Assembly: GCF_002891535.1 (NCBI RefSeq)
Contig: NZ_PDZR01000029.1
Location: 1 to 46,629, forward strand
DNA: 46,629 bases
From: Methylocella silvestris
GTDB lineage: Bacteria > Pseudomonadota > Alphaproteobacteria > Rhizobiales > Beijerinckiaceae
Reading direction: 5' to 3'
Position 1 is the stretch's first letter. Each line of letters starts with the position of its first letter. The position numbers and the translations under genes are program-made. The notes under the pieces are model-generated. The model ran no database searches. It was not told where the DNA came from and was given only the letters and a program-made list of their open reading frames with translations. Positions 8,417-19,602 of this stretch are shown one piece after another.

Positions 8417-9267
8417 CGCCGCTAATGGAGGTTTCCGGCCTCACCTATTCCTATCCGGGCGGCGTCGCGGCGCTCGACGGACTCGACCTGCGCATTGAGC
8501 GCGGTCGCAAACTCGCCGTTCTCGGACCAAACGGCGCCGGCAAGACCACGCTGCTCCTGCATCTCAATGGTTCCTTGCGTCCCGCATCGGGCCAGATCCG
8601 CCTCGACGGCGAAATGATGAAATATGACCGGCAGGCGCTCAACGACTGGCGCCGGCGCGTCGGTCTCGTTCTGCAGGACGCCGACGATCAGCTGTTCGCA
8701 GCGTCGGTGGCCGAGGATGTGTCGTTCGGCCCGCTCAATCTCGGCCTTAGCGAGGACGAGGCACGCCAGCGCGTCAAAGAGGCGCTCGCTGCGCTCAACA
8801 TATCGCACCTCGCCGGCCGCTCGACGCACATGCTGTCCTTTGGCCAAAAGAAGCGCGCGGCCATCGCGGGCGCTATCGCCATGCGCCCGGAGATCCTGAT
8901 GCTCGACGAGCCGACCGCCGGCCTCGATCAACATGGCTCAGCATTGCTTACGGAGGAGTTACAACGTCTCTGCGACGCCGGAACCACGCTCATCTTCACG
9001 ACCCACGAAGTCGATTTCGCCTGGTCCTTCGCCGATGAGGCCGCCCTGTTCTGCAATGGCCGCGTCATCGCTCAAGGGCAGGCGACCGAACTGCTCGCCG
9101 ATACGCGCGCCCTAGCGGAGGCGCGGCTCGCCCCGCCCGTACTCGCGCGCCTGACCGGCGTCCTGAAAACCCGCGGCCTGCTCGCACAAAACGCTGCGCC
9201 GCCCCGCACTGTTGACGACATGCTGGCTTTGATTGTCGAGTGGAGCCCCGCCTATGTTAGATCTTGA
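8413..9267 (+). CDS. cbiO: Cobalt/nickel ECF transporter ATP-binding protein CbiO
   Basis: The 284-residue ABC ATPase has Walker A (GPNGAGKTTLLLHL), a Q-loop (LQDADDQLF), signature LSFGQKKRAAIAGA, Walker B (ILMLDEPTAGLD) and an H-loop (FTTHEVDF). The QDADDQLF and GQKKR features are typical of CbiO/EcfA proteins. It powers metal uptake through CbiMNQ from the cytoplasmic face. The signature has Phe where many CbiO proteins have Gly (LSGGQKKR), an unimportant variation. The next gene starts inside the end of this one. Confidence 0.95.
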   Translation: MTPLMEVSGLTYSYPGGVAALDGLDLRIERGRKLAVLGPNGAGKTTLLLHLNGSLRPASGQIRLDGEMMKYDRQALNDWRRRVGLVLQDADDQLFAASVAEDVSFGPLNLGLSEDEARQRVKEALAALNISHLAGRSTHMLSFGQKKRAAIAGAIAMRPEILMLDEPTAGLDQHGSALLTEELQRLCDAGTTLIFTTHEVDFAWSFADEAALFCNGRVIAQGQATELLADTRALAEARLAPPVLARLTGVLKTRGLLAQNAAPPRTVDDMLALIVEWSPAYVRS

Positions 9268-11257
9268 TCCAAAACCTCTGACCGGCGCGCCGTCGCAGGG
9301 CGATCGCCACGCCAAAGATCATCGCCACGACGATCATGAAGATCACGATCATGACCACAACCACGCCTTTTCGCTCAAAGAATGTTTGCGGATCGGCCTG
9401 GTCGCGCTCTGCGCCCTCGCCATTCAGTTGGGCCTGCCCGACAATACCGTGCTGAGCATCGACAACGAGCTGTTTCTGCCCTTCAGCTGGTATGGCTATA
9501 TCGGGCTGTTCATCGGCGGCAAGCCCTTGTTCAGCGCCGCCTTTGAAAGCCTGAAGCAGCGGCGCATGACTATGGAGCTGTCGATGGCGATCGCCGTGGC
9601 GGCGGCTGCCTACACCAGCTATTTCTTCGTCGCTCTGTTCATCACCTTCTTCGTTTTGATTGCGGAAATGCTGGAGGGCATGACCTTTGAACGCGGCCGC
9701 CGCGCACTGCACGAATTGATGGATTTGCTGCCGAACGAGGTGACTGTTCGCCGCAACGGCGCGACCTTCCTCATGCCAATTTCAGCTCTGCACATAGGCG
9801 ACATCGTGGTAGTGGCGCCGGGCGCGCGTATTCCCGTGGACGGCCCTGTCACCGCCGGCAATTCGTTTGTCGATGAATCTCGCATCACCGGCGAGTCCAT
9901 GCCGGTCGAAAAGGTAGCCGGCGCACATGCCTATGCCGGCACGGTCAACCAGTCGGGCGCACTCGATATCCAAACCGAACGCTTCGGCCGCGAGACTAGT
10001 TTCGGCAAGATCATCGAGGCCGTGGAGCATGCGGAAAAAACCCGCGCGCCAATCCAGCGCGTCGCCGACCGGCTGGCGAGCTATATTGTGTGGTACGCGC
10101 TCGCCTTCACGGCCCTCGCTTTCTATATGACGAACGGCGATATCAACACGACGATCTCGACCATCGTGGTGGCCGGCGCCTGTGGCGTCGCGGCCGGGAC
10201 GCCTTTGGCGATTCTTGGCGGCATGGGCCGCTGCGCCAAGCTCGGCGCCGTTGTGAAAGGCGGCGTCCATCTTGAGACGCTCGGCAAGATCGACACGGTG
10301 CTGCTCGACAAGACGGGCACGCTGACATATGGCGTTCCCGATATCGTCGGCGTCCACGCCATGTCTGGCGTCAGCGAAAAAAGCCTGCTGCAAGCGGCGG
10401 CGACGGCGGAACTCCGCTCGGAACATCCGCTCGGGCGCATGATCGTTTCCCATGCGCGCTCGCTCGGCGTGCAGCCGGAAGAACCTCCGCATTACGCCTA
10501 TCTCCCGGGCAAGGGCATCAAGGCCCAAGACAGCGGCGGCCTGCTGCTCGTCGGCAGCCGCGCCTTTCTCGAAGAGGCCGGGCTTTCGTTTCTTGGCGTC
10601 CCCGACGCCATCGCCAACGCCTCGGTCATTGTCGCGCGTGAGACCGCAGTCCTCGGCGGGATCGTCGTCGAGGACCGGGTGCGCCCCGAGGCGCGGGAAG
10701 CCGTCGCCGCCCTCAAGGCGCTGAAGTTGAGAACCGTGCTGCTCACCGGCGATGTGCGCGCTGTCGCGGAACGGCTCGGGCGTCAGCTGGGCGTTGACGA
10801 GATCGAGGCCGAGCTGTTGCCCGAGCAAAAGCTCGCGCGCGTCAAAGCGCTGCGCGAGCAGAAGAAGACGGTCGCAATGGTCGGCGACGGCGTCAACGAT
10901 GCGCCCGCGCTCGTCGCCGCCTCCGTCGGAGTCGCGATGGGCTCCGGCTCAGAGATCGCGCGCGAAAAAGCTGATGTGATGCTGGTGAGCGACAATCTCA
11001 ACCAGTTCGTCGAGATCGTGCGCGTGGCGCGGCGTACCCGCAACATCATCTGGTTCAATTTTGCCGGTACAATTCTCGTCGATATCATCGGCTTGCTGCT
11101 GGCGCTCTTTGGCCTGATCGATCCAATATGGGCTGCGATCATCCACACCTCGTCTGAACTGACATTCATTCTGAATTCGGCGCGGCTGCTGCCAAGCCCG
11201 ATGTTCTGGAAAAAGCAGGAAGCCTTCCTGCCGACGCCCGTCGCCGCGCGGGCCTGA
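9254..11257 (+). CDS. P1B-type metal ATPase with His-rich N-terminus and non-CPx motif
   Basis: The 667-residue membrane ATPase starts at the ATG at 9254, inside the end of cbiO, with GGAG eight bases upstream; a TTG seven codons earlier is less likely. The N-terminus carries a dense His/Asp run (about residues 18-37) instead of a CxxC domain. The P-type motifs are complete: TGES (212-215), phosphorylated Asp352 in DKTGTLT, HP locus SEHPLG, and GDGVNDAP. The metal-binding helix reads AGACGVAAGTP (307-317) where copper and zinc ATPases have a Cys-Pro-Cys. It probably moves a divalent metal across the inner membrane. Coupling to cbiMNQO points to Co/Ni, and direction is presumed export; both are inference. 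Confidence 0.85.
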   Translation: MLDLDPKPLTGAPSQGDRHAKDHRHDDHEDHDHDHNHAFSLKECLRIGLVALCALAIQLGLPDNTVLSIDNELFLPFSWYGYIGLFIGGKPLFSAAFESLKQRRMTMELSMAIAVAAAAYTSYFFVALFITFFVLIAEMLEGMTFERGRRALHELMDLLPNEVTVRRNGATFLMPISALHIGDIVVVAPGARIPVDGPVTAGNSFVDESRITGESMPVEKVAGAHAYAGTVNQSGALDIQTERFGRETSFGKIIEAVEHAEKTRAPIQRVADRLASYIVWYALAFTALAFYMTNGDINTTISTIVVAGACGVAAGTPLAILGGMGRCAKLGAVVKGGVHLETLGKIDTVLLDKTGTLTYGVPDIVGVHAMSGVSEKSLLQAAATAELRSEHPLGRMIVSHARSLGVQPEEPPHYAYLPGKGIKAQDSGGLLLVGSRAFLEEAGLSFLGVPDAIANASVIVARETAVLGGIVVEDRVRPEAREAVAALKALKLRTVLLTGDVRAVAERLGRQLGVDEIEAELLPEQKLARVKALREQKKTVAMVGDGVNDAPALVAASVGVAMGSGSEIAREKADVMLVSDNLNQFVEIVRVARRTRNIIWFNFAGTILVDIIGLLLALFGLIDPIWAAIIHTSSELTFILNSARLLPSPMFWKKQEAFLPTPVAARA

Positions 11258-11270
11258 GGTTTCAGTCATT

Positions 11271-11301
11271 GGAGGCGGGCGTCGCAGCGATGCCCGCCTC
11301 C
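11271..11301. terminator. Strong inverted repeat between convergent genes
   Basis: A near-perfect hairpin has about 14 base pairs (one G-T pair) with a three-base loop. It sits 14 bases after the P-type ATPase stop and 13 bases past the end of the convergent hupE-like gene. No T-tract follows on either strand, so it may act as a rho-independent terminator of the non-canonical kind or as an mRNA 3' end stabiliser. Confidence 0.65.
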
Positions 11302-11313
11302 TCGCCATATGCG

Positions 11314-11673
11314 CTAGGCGGAAAGCCCGATAATTGCGTCTACGACACGCGGGTCGGCGTGGATGCCCCCCAATACGCCGAGGAGCAGGGTGATGCTGTG
11401 GCCCAGGCTGAACAGGGTCACGTCGAGCGTGACATCGCTCAAGCGATAGATGAAGAAGATCATCGCGAGGATGAATAGCAGATGGTCGCCGCCCGTGACC
11501 ATGTGCTTGGCGCCGAGATAGAGGAAAGCTGCGGCCTGCGGCCCAGCGTTCGATGCGACGAAAGCAGCGTCCTTGCCGCCGATGCCATGCGCCTGAGCGC
11601 CTGGCCCACAAGGCAGCAGCAGTATCACAAGGTCGACCAAGGCGAGCGCGCAGCTCCGGCAATTCCGGCGCAT
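11314..11673 (-). CDS. Short HupE/UreJ-like membrane protein (probably truncated)
   Basis: The 119-residue protein has a signal-like N-terminus ending near AQAHGIGG and then the HupE/UreJ hallmark LGAKHMVTGGDHLLFILAMIFF, followed by LFSLGHSITLLLGVLGGI. The conserved His residues in KHxxTGxDHLLF are associated with nickel or cobalt movement. Family members are usually about 190 residues or longer; this one stops right after the third hydrophobic segment (VDAIIGLSA). No continuation in another frame was recognised downstream. It is convergent with the P-type ATPase, consistent with a metal-homeostasis cluster, but it may not be functional. Confidence 0.7.
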   Translation of the reverse strand: MRRNCRSCALALVDLVILLLPCGPGAQAHGIGGKDAAFVASNAGPQAAAFLYLGAKHMVTGGDHLLFILAMIFFIYRLSDVTLDVTLFSLGHSITLLLGVLGGIHADPRVVDAIIGLSA

Positions 11674-11731
11674 TTCTTCCCGCCTTCTTGTCGTTTGATC
11701 GTCCCCGACTCTTGCCGGGGACTACAGCCGA

Positions 11732-13911
<2,180 letters not shown>

Positions 13912-13989
13912 AGTAGAAAAAATCGTCCATTCCGTCTTTCTCCCGGCGCTCTTAACTTCTCTCGCAAGAGCAGAATAGAGGAGGAGACC

Positions 13990-14245
13990 TTGTTTTCATT
14001 CGATCCCTATTCTCCGGCTGTTGATGTCGATGCATTTCGCTTCTACGGGCGGCTGCACGACGAATTTCCCTGTACTGGAGCGAGGAAGCAAACATGTGGG
14101 TGCTGTCGGGCGGCGGCTCCATGTCAATGCTGACGCTAAAGCCTGCCGTCGCAACGCTATTGCGCGCCTCGCGCTGAAAATCGCCATGGAGGAATTCCAC
14201 GCTATCTTTCCGGATTACGTGCGTCTGCAGGATCACTTTCCCTGA
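13990..14245 (+). pseudogene. Cytochrome P450 remnant with a large internal deletion
   Basis: A TTG start at 13990 follows GAGGAGA. The first frame reads FSFDPYSPAVDVDAFRFYGR, a typical P450 N-terminus. At about 14072 one base is lost and the frame shifts to YWSEEANMWVLSG, the next conserved P450 segment. A third frame then reads CRRNAIARLALKIAMEEF and ends with FPDY plus a tail, which is the L-helix following the haem Cys (normally CLGNAIARL). About 300 residues between them are missing, including the oxygen-binding helix and the ExxR motif, so no active enzyme can be made. Intact ferredoxin and ferredoxin reductase genes follow in the same direction, as in class I P450 operons. Confidence 0.8.
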
Positions 14246-14334
14246 ATGCCCTCCTCGACTTTCCGCAGCCCGTTGCACCTCGAACTGGCCCGCGTCTCAA
14301 CTGCCGTCAAACATCCCGTGAGAGACATATTCAA

Positions 14335-14658
14335 ATGACTAAAATCACCTTCATCGAACCCCAAGGCGCCAAGGTGGAGATCGACGTGATCAACGGCTGG
14401 ACGCTAATGCAGGCGGCGACCTCGCACGGCGTAGAGGGCATCGAGGCCGAATGCGGCGGCTCCTGCGCCTGCGCCACGTGCCATTGCTATGTCGAAGGCG
14501 AACAGGCGACGCGGCTACCCGCGCCGAGCAACGACGAACTGGAAATGCTCGATAACGTCGCTGCGGAACGGCTGCCCAATAGTCGCCTCGGTTGCCAGAT
14601 CAGGGTGACCCCGTATCTCGAGGGACTTGTGGTACGGATGCCTGAGGCGCAGAGCTGA
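14335..14658 (+). CDS. [2Fe-2S] ferredoxin, putidaredoxin/adrenodoxin type
   Basis: The 107-residue protein has the cluster ligands in ECGGSCACATCHCYV (Cys-x5-Cys-x2-Cys) and a fourth Cys in RLGCQI, with an adrenodoxin-like spacing of about 36 residues. Such ferredoxins carry single electrons from an NADH-dependent reductase to a P450 or a ring-hydroxylating oxygenase. The gene follows the broken P450 and overlaps its reductase (TGATG), so it probably served that P450. It might now serve another oxygenase elsewhere in the genome. Confidence 0.93.
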   Translation: MTKITFIEPQGAKVEIDVINGWTLMQAATSHGVEGIEAECGGSCACATCHCYVEGEQATRLPAPSNDELEMLDNVAAERLPNSRLGCQIRVTPYLEGLVVRMPEAQS

Positions 14659-15890
14659 TGGGCGACGCCGTCATCATCGTAGGCGCCGGCCAGGCCGGTC
14701 TGACCGTCGCCGAAGCCTTGCGCGCCGATGGCTGGCAGGATGAGATCGTCATCTATGGCGCCGAAAAACACGCGCCCTACCATCGCCCGCCGCTCTCTAA
14801 AGGCTATCTGCTTGGCGACACGCCCGCCGCGCAGCTCACAATCCGAGGACCGGACCTTTTCGACAAGAAGCGGATCGAGTTTTGCGCCGGGCGACCCGTC
14901 CGCGCGATCGACCCGACCAGTCTCCGCATCGAACTCGACGACGGCAGCCGGCGCGCCTATTGCAGCCTCGTGCTCGCGACGGGATCGCGTCCGCGCGAAC
15001 TGGCCGTTGAAGGCGCGCGTCTCGATCGCGTCGTTTCGCTGCGCACACTAGAGGATTCGGCGACGATCGGCACCCAACTGCAAAAAGCCGAGAATGTTGT
15101 CGTCATCGGCGGCGGATTCATTGGCCTCGAAGTCGCCGCGGCCGCCCGCAAGAAGGGCTGTTCGGTGATTGTGCTCGAAGCCATGGACCGTCTGCTGGCG
15201 CGGGTCGCATCCCCGGCAATTTCGGACTTCTTTGCCAGGCTCCACTCCGACCATGGCGCGAGGATCATTTTCAATGCGAAAGTCTCGCGGCTCGTCGGTG
15301 AGGCGGGCGTCGTTCGCACTGTCGAGACCGCCGACGGCCAGTCCTTCCCCGCCGATCTGGTGGTGGTCGGAGTCGGCGCGGTCGCTAACGACGAACTCGC
15401 ACGCCACGCCGGCCTCGCTTGCGATCGCGGCGTGGTCGTCGATGATTGCTCGCGCAGCAGCGATCCCTCAATTTTTGCCGCAGGCGACTGCACGGCGCGA
15501 CGGCTGGCCGACGGCGCCTTATCGCGGCTGGAATCCGTTCAGAACGCCGTGGAGCAAGCAAAATCGGCGGCGGCCGCGCTCACCGGAAGGGAGCGGCCCT
15601 TTCGCGCGGCGCCCTGGTTCTGGTCCGATCAACATGGCGTCAAGCTACAGATGGCGGGATCGTCGGCCAACGCAGATCAAGCTGCGCTGCGCGGCTCGCT
15701 GGCGGACAAGAACTTCTCGCTGTTTTATCTCAGGAGTGGCAAGCTGATCGGCGTCGACACGATCAACCGCCCTGGCGACCACATGCTCGCGCGCAAGCTG
15801 CTAGACCACGGACTTTCGCCGACCATCGAGGAGGTTTCCGACGAACATTTCGACTTAAAGAGTCTGCTCGCCACCGGGGTACCTGCCTGA
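14658..15890 (+). CDS. FAD-dependent ferredoxin reductase
   Basis: The 410-residue flavoprotein has an N-terminal FAD motif (IIVGAGQAGLTVAEALR), an NADH-binding motif in the middle (VVVIGGGFIGLEVAAAARKKG) and the conserved FAADGD-like segment, here IFAAGDC. This is the putidaredoxin-reductase/rhodocoxin-reductase family, passing electrons from NADH to the adjacent [2Fe-2S] ferredoxin. It has a full C-terminal domain and no visible lesion. It is translationally coupled to the ferredoxin gene and is the last intact gene of the former P450 operon. Confidence 0.93.
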   Translation: MGDAVIIVGAGQAGLTVAEALRADGWQDEIVIYGAEKHAPYHRPPLSKGYLLGDTPAAQLTIRGPDLFDKKRIEFCAGRPVRAIDPTSLRIELDDGSRRAYCSLVLATGSRPRELAVEGARLDRVVSLRTLEDSATIGTQLQKAENVVVIGGGFIGLEVAAAARKKGCSVIVLEAMDRLLARVASPAISDFFARLHSDHGARIIFNAKVSRLVGEAGVVRTVETADGQSFPADLVVVGVGAVANDELARHAGLACDRGVVVDDCSRSSDPSIFAAGDCTARRLADGALSRLESVQNAVEQAKSAAAALTGRERPFRAAPWFWSDQHGVKLQMAGSSANADQAALRGSLADKNFSLFYLRSGKLIGVDTINRPGDHMLARKLLDHGLSPTIEEVSDEHFDLKSLLATGVPA

Positions 15891-15985
15891 TGTTCGATGC
15901 GCCCGCCACCTCCAGATGGCGCTGTCAGCTTAATCCGCCGCCTTCGCCGCCACTGCCATCGTCGCGCCCCGGAGAGCCGCGTCGC

Positions 15986-16246
15986 GCCATCGATCTCGAC
16001 GACCATTTCGCGCGGCGCGGAATAAAGCGGCGCATTGTTCTGATGGCGCCAGGCTTTTCCGCGTTGCCAGGCTTATAGGCAGCACGGACATTCTGACGAC
16101 GGCGCCCGGTCCCCTGCGCCTCGCGGCCACAGCTGACCTCGCCAGCGCACCGGCTCTCGCGCGGCGCCCTCGCCTGCCGATCTACGTGATCTGGAGCCGG
16201 CGGCGCCAGGACGATCCGGCGCATGTCTACCGCGCAGCGCCGCAAC
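15986..16246 (+). pseudogene. C-terminal remnant of a LysR-type regulator (frameshifted)
   Basis: One frame reads AIDLDDHFARRGIKRRIVLM and then APGFSALPGL before a stop. After a one-base shift at about 16075 the next frame continues STDILTTAPGPLRLA and later LPIYVIWSRRRQDDPAHVYR. These are the order and wording of the effector domain of NahR/NodD-like LysR proteins, where DPAHxWLR lies near the end. The HTH half is absent, and the real C-terminus is replaced where the sequence meets the aldo/keto reductase gene. The remnant follows the reductase gene and may once have controlled the P450 operon. Confidence 0.7.
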
Positions 16247-17257
16247 TTAAGCCGGCGCCAAAGTTTCAGTATCCACTTCCGTTTCGCCCTGCGCATTGTA
16301 GCGCGCGCCTGTAACCGTCTGTTCGTTGATCAGCGCGTCCGCAGTGGCGGCGATGTCAGGCGGCAACGCCAAATCGGCGGCGGCGAGGTTCTCGCGCAAA
16401 TGCTCGACGCTTGTCGTGCCGGCGATCGGCAGGATGCCGTCATCCTTGGCGAGCAGCCAGGCGAGCGCCAGTTGCGCAGGCGTACAGCCCGCCTGTTGCG
16501 CCAGGGCCCTGAACGGTATGAGCAGTTTCAAATTGGCGGCGTAGGCGTCGGGCGCGAAACGCGGCATGGCGCGGCGGATGTCGGCGGCGTGCAGCGTCGA
16601 CACATCGGTGAGCGCGCCGGTGAGAAAGGCGCGCGCCAGCGGACTGAAGGCGACGAAAGACGCTCCGATTTCCCGCGCAGCGGCAAGCACGGCGATCTCG
16701 GCGTTGCGGGTCCACAAAGAATATTCCGTCTGCACCGCGCTGATCGGGAATTCTCGATGGGCGCGGAGCAGGATCGGCGCCGAGACTTCCGAAACGCCGA
16801 TGGAGCGGACGAGGCCCTTGCGCACGAGGTCGCCAAGCGCGCCGACGCTGTCTTCGATCGGCACGTTGCGGTCATAGCGATGAAGATAGTAGAGGTCGAT
16901 CGCGTCCGTTCCCAGACGGCGCAGGCTTTGCTCACATTGCCGCGCCAGCGTAGAAGGGCGCGCGTCGATGATCTTGCGATAAACACCTTGTGCGTCGGGC
17001 CGCCCCTCCATGCCGCATTTGCTGGCGAGCGTGATCTTCGCTTGATACGGTTTGAGCAGGCGCCCGACCAATTCCTCGTTGGCGCCGAAACCGTAGAGCG
17101 TCGCCGTATCGAAATGATCGACCCCGGCTTCGATCGCCGCCCCGATCACTCGCGCCGCCTGATCCGCGCTGACCGGCGGCCCATAGGCGTGGCTCAGATT
17201 CATGCAACCGAGACCGATGGCGCCAACGGTGAAGGGACCGAGCTTGCGAATCTGCAT
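16247..17257 (-). CDS. Aldo/keto reductase
   Basis: The 336-residue protein starts at the ATG at 17257 (MQIRKLGPF), preceded by GAGGGT; the longer reading has no ribosome binding site. It has the TIM-barrel AKR motifs with the catalytic tetrad visible: Asp in DHFDTATLYG, Tyr in the same segment, Lys in TLASKCG and His in YYLHRYD. It reduces aldehydes or ketones with NADPH in the cytoplasm. It is the last gene of the minus-strand lig operon, 69 bases after ligC, but no step of the 4,5-cleavage pathway needs it. It may handle an upstream aromatic aldehyde or be unrelated. Confidence 0.9.
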   Translation of the reverse strand: MQIRKLGPFTVGAIGLGCMNLSHAYGPPVSADQAARVIGAAIEAGVDHFDTATLYGFGANEELVGRLLKPYQAKITLASKCGMEGRPDAQGVYRKIIDARPSTLARQCEQSLRRLGTDAIDLYYLHRYDRNVPIEDSVGALGDLVRKGLVRSIGVSEVSAPILLRAHREFPISAVQTEYSLWTRNAEIAVLAAAREIGASFVAFSPLARAFLTGALTDVSTLHAADIRRAMPRFAPDAYAANLKLLIPFRALAQQAGCTPAQLALAWLLAKDDGILPIAGTTSVEHLRENLAAADLALPPDIAATADALINEQTVTGARYNAQGETEVDTETLAPA

Positions 17258-17326
17258 TCTACCCTCTTCAAGCAATCGGCGCGGGCTGAGCCGTGCTGAA
17301 TGAATCGCCCGCCGCGAAGAAAAGCG

Positions 17327-18277
17327 TCATTTCAGCTGCTGCTCGAGGTCGTGAAGCACCTCATAGCAGGGCAGCACCCCGGCGACGCTGGCGTTGGGCT
17401 CGCGCCCTTCGCGGATCGCGGCAATGAATTCACGATCCTGCAATTCGATGCCGTTCATGGAGACATCGACCTTGCTCACGTCGATCTTTTCGTCCTTGCC
17501 CGTAACGAGGTCGTCATAGCGCGCAATATAGGTGGCGCTGTCGCCGATATAGCGGAAGAAGGCGCCGAGCGGCCCGTCATTGTTGAAGGAGAGCGACAGC
17601 GTGCAGATAGCGCCGTTTTCCGCCTTGAGCTGAATCGACATGTCCATGGCGATGCCAAGCTTTGGGTGGATCGGACCTTGAATGGCGTTGGCCTTCACGA
17701 TCGGGCTGCCAGTCTGGTAGGCGAAGAGATCGACGGTGTGGGCGGCATGGTGCCAGAGCAGATGATCGGTCCAGCTGCGCGGCTCGCCGAGCGCGTTCAA
17801 ATTGCTGCGACGAAAGAAGAAAGTCTGTACATCCATCTGCTGAATGTTGAACTCGCCGCCAACGATTCTGTGGCGCACGAATTGGTGTGACGGATTGAAG
17901 CGGCGCGTATGGCCGCACATGGCGACGAGGCCTGTCTGCATTTGCAGCGCGACCACCTCTTCAGCGTCCTTGAGGCTGTCGGCGAGGGGGATCTCCACCA
18001 TCACGTGCTTGCCGGCCTTGAGCGCCTGAATCGATTGCGCGGCATGGATCGGCGTCGGCGTGGTGAGAATGACCGCATCGACTTCCTTGAGCGCCAGCGC
18101 GTCGGCAAGATCGGCGCCGGCATAGGCGATGCCGAACTTTTGCGCCAGACCTTTGACCTTTTCGGCCTCGGGGCTCACCAGCGCGACCACCTCCGCGTCG
18201 GCGATCGCCTGGAGCGCTTCAAGATGCTTGACGCCGAAAGCGCCGGCGCCTGCGAGCGCTATTTTTACCTTGCTCAT
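17327..18277 (-). CDS. ligC: 4-carboxy-2-hydroxymuconate-6-semialdehyde dehydrogenase
   Basis: The 316-residue Gfo/Idh/MocA-type oxidoreductase has an N-terminal Rossmann domain (KIALAGAGAFGVKHLEAL) and the catalytic segment GKHVMVEIPLADSLKDAEE, followed by the conserved CGHTRRFNPSH. It oxidises the hemiacetal form of the LigAB product to 2-pyrone-4,6-dicarboxylate with NAD(P)+. The start at 18277 (MSKVKIAL) has GAGG upstream and lies eight bases after ligB ends; the longer frame would overlap ligB by about 100 bases. Identity rests on sequence resemblance to LigC/PmdC and on its place directly after ligAB. Confidence 0.93.
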   Translation of the reverse strand: MSKVKIALAGAGAFGVKHLEALQAIADAEVVALVSPEAEKVKGLAQKFGIAYAGADLADALALKEVDAVILTTPTPIHAAQSIQALKAGKHVMVEIPLADSLKDAEEVVALQMQTGLVAMCGHTRRFNPSHQFVRHRIVGGEFNIQQMDVQTFFFRRSNLNALGEPRSWTDHLLWHHAAHTVDLFAYQTGSPIVKANAIQGPIHPKLGIAMDMSIQLKAENGAICTLSLSFNNDGPLGAFFRYIGDSATYIARYDDLVTGKDEKIDVSKVDVSMNGIELQDREFIAAIREGREPNASVAGVLPCYEVLHDLEQQLK

Positions 18278-18284
18278 GTCAGCC

Positions 18285-19142
<858 letters not shown>

Positions 19143-19601
19143 TCAGGCGTCTCCCTTTTTCGCCCGCGCGCTGCGGCCGGCTTCGCCCTGCGGCTGGTTG
19201 TGCGGCTGAGCGTCGCCATCCTCGCCGAGAAAGCGGTTGCCATCCGGCGAGCGCCCGCCCGAAACCATCATGGTCCGGTATTCCGCTTCGCTCATGCCGG
19301 TCATGCTGCCGGCCATCTGCTGAAAACTCTTGCCCTCTGCCCCGCCGATGCGGGCGAGAAAATAGATGTTGCCGCCGAGCGCGATGCAGCGATTGAGGTC
19401 GCGCGCCATCACCGCCAGCTTCTGCTCTTCGCTCATCGACCATTCATCGAGATAAGCGTGCTCGTCGGCGAGAAAGCGCGCGCGGTTCTCCGCCTTCATC
19501 AGCGAGGTGCAGAACTGGTTGAGCCAGTAGCCCTTGCGTGATTGTTCCGCGTCAAAGATCGTTGTGCCAGGCACGTCCAGATAGGGTTTGTCGAGAGCCA
19601 T
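19143..19601 (-). CDS. ligA: Protocatechuate 4,5-dioxygenase alpha subunit
   Basis: The 152-residue protein starts at ATG 19601 (MALDKPYLDVPGTTIFD) with GGAGG five bases upstream. It has the helical LigA segments with FDAEQSRKGYWLNQFCTSL and LGGNIYFLARIG. The alpha subunit covers the active site of LigB and is needed for activity. The last 20 residues are a charged, low-complexity tail. It starts one base after the ligI stop and is contiguous with ligB. Confidence 0.95.
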   Translation of the reverse strand: MALDKPYLDVPGTTIFDAEQSRKGYWLNQFCTSLMKAENRARFLADEHAYLDEWSMSEEQKLAVMARDLNRCIALGGNIYFLARIGGAEGKSFQQMAGSMTGMSEAEYRTMMVSGGRSPDGNRFLGEDGDAQPHNQPQGEAGRSARAKKGDA

Positions 19602-19602
19602 T

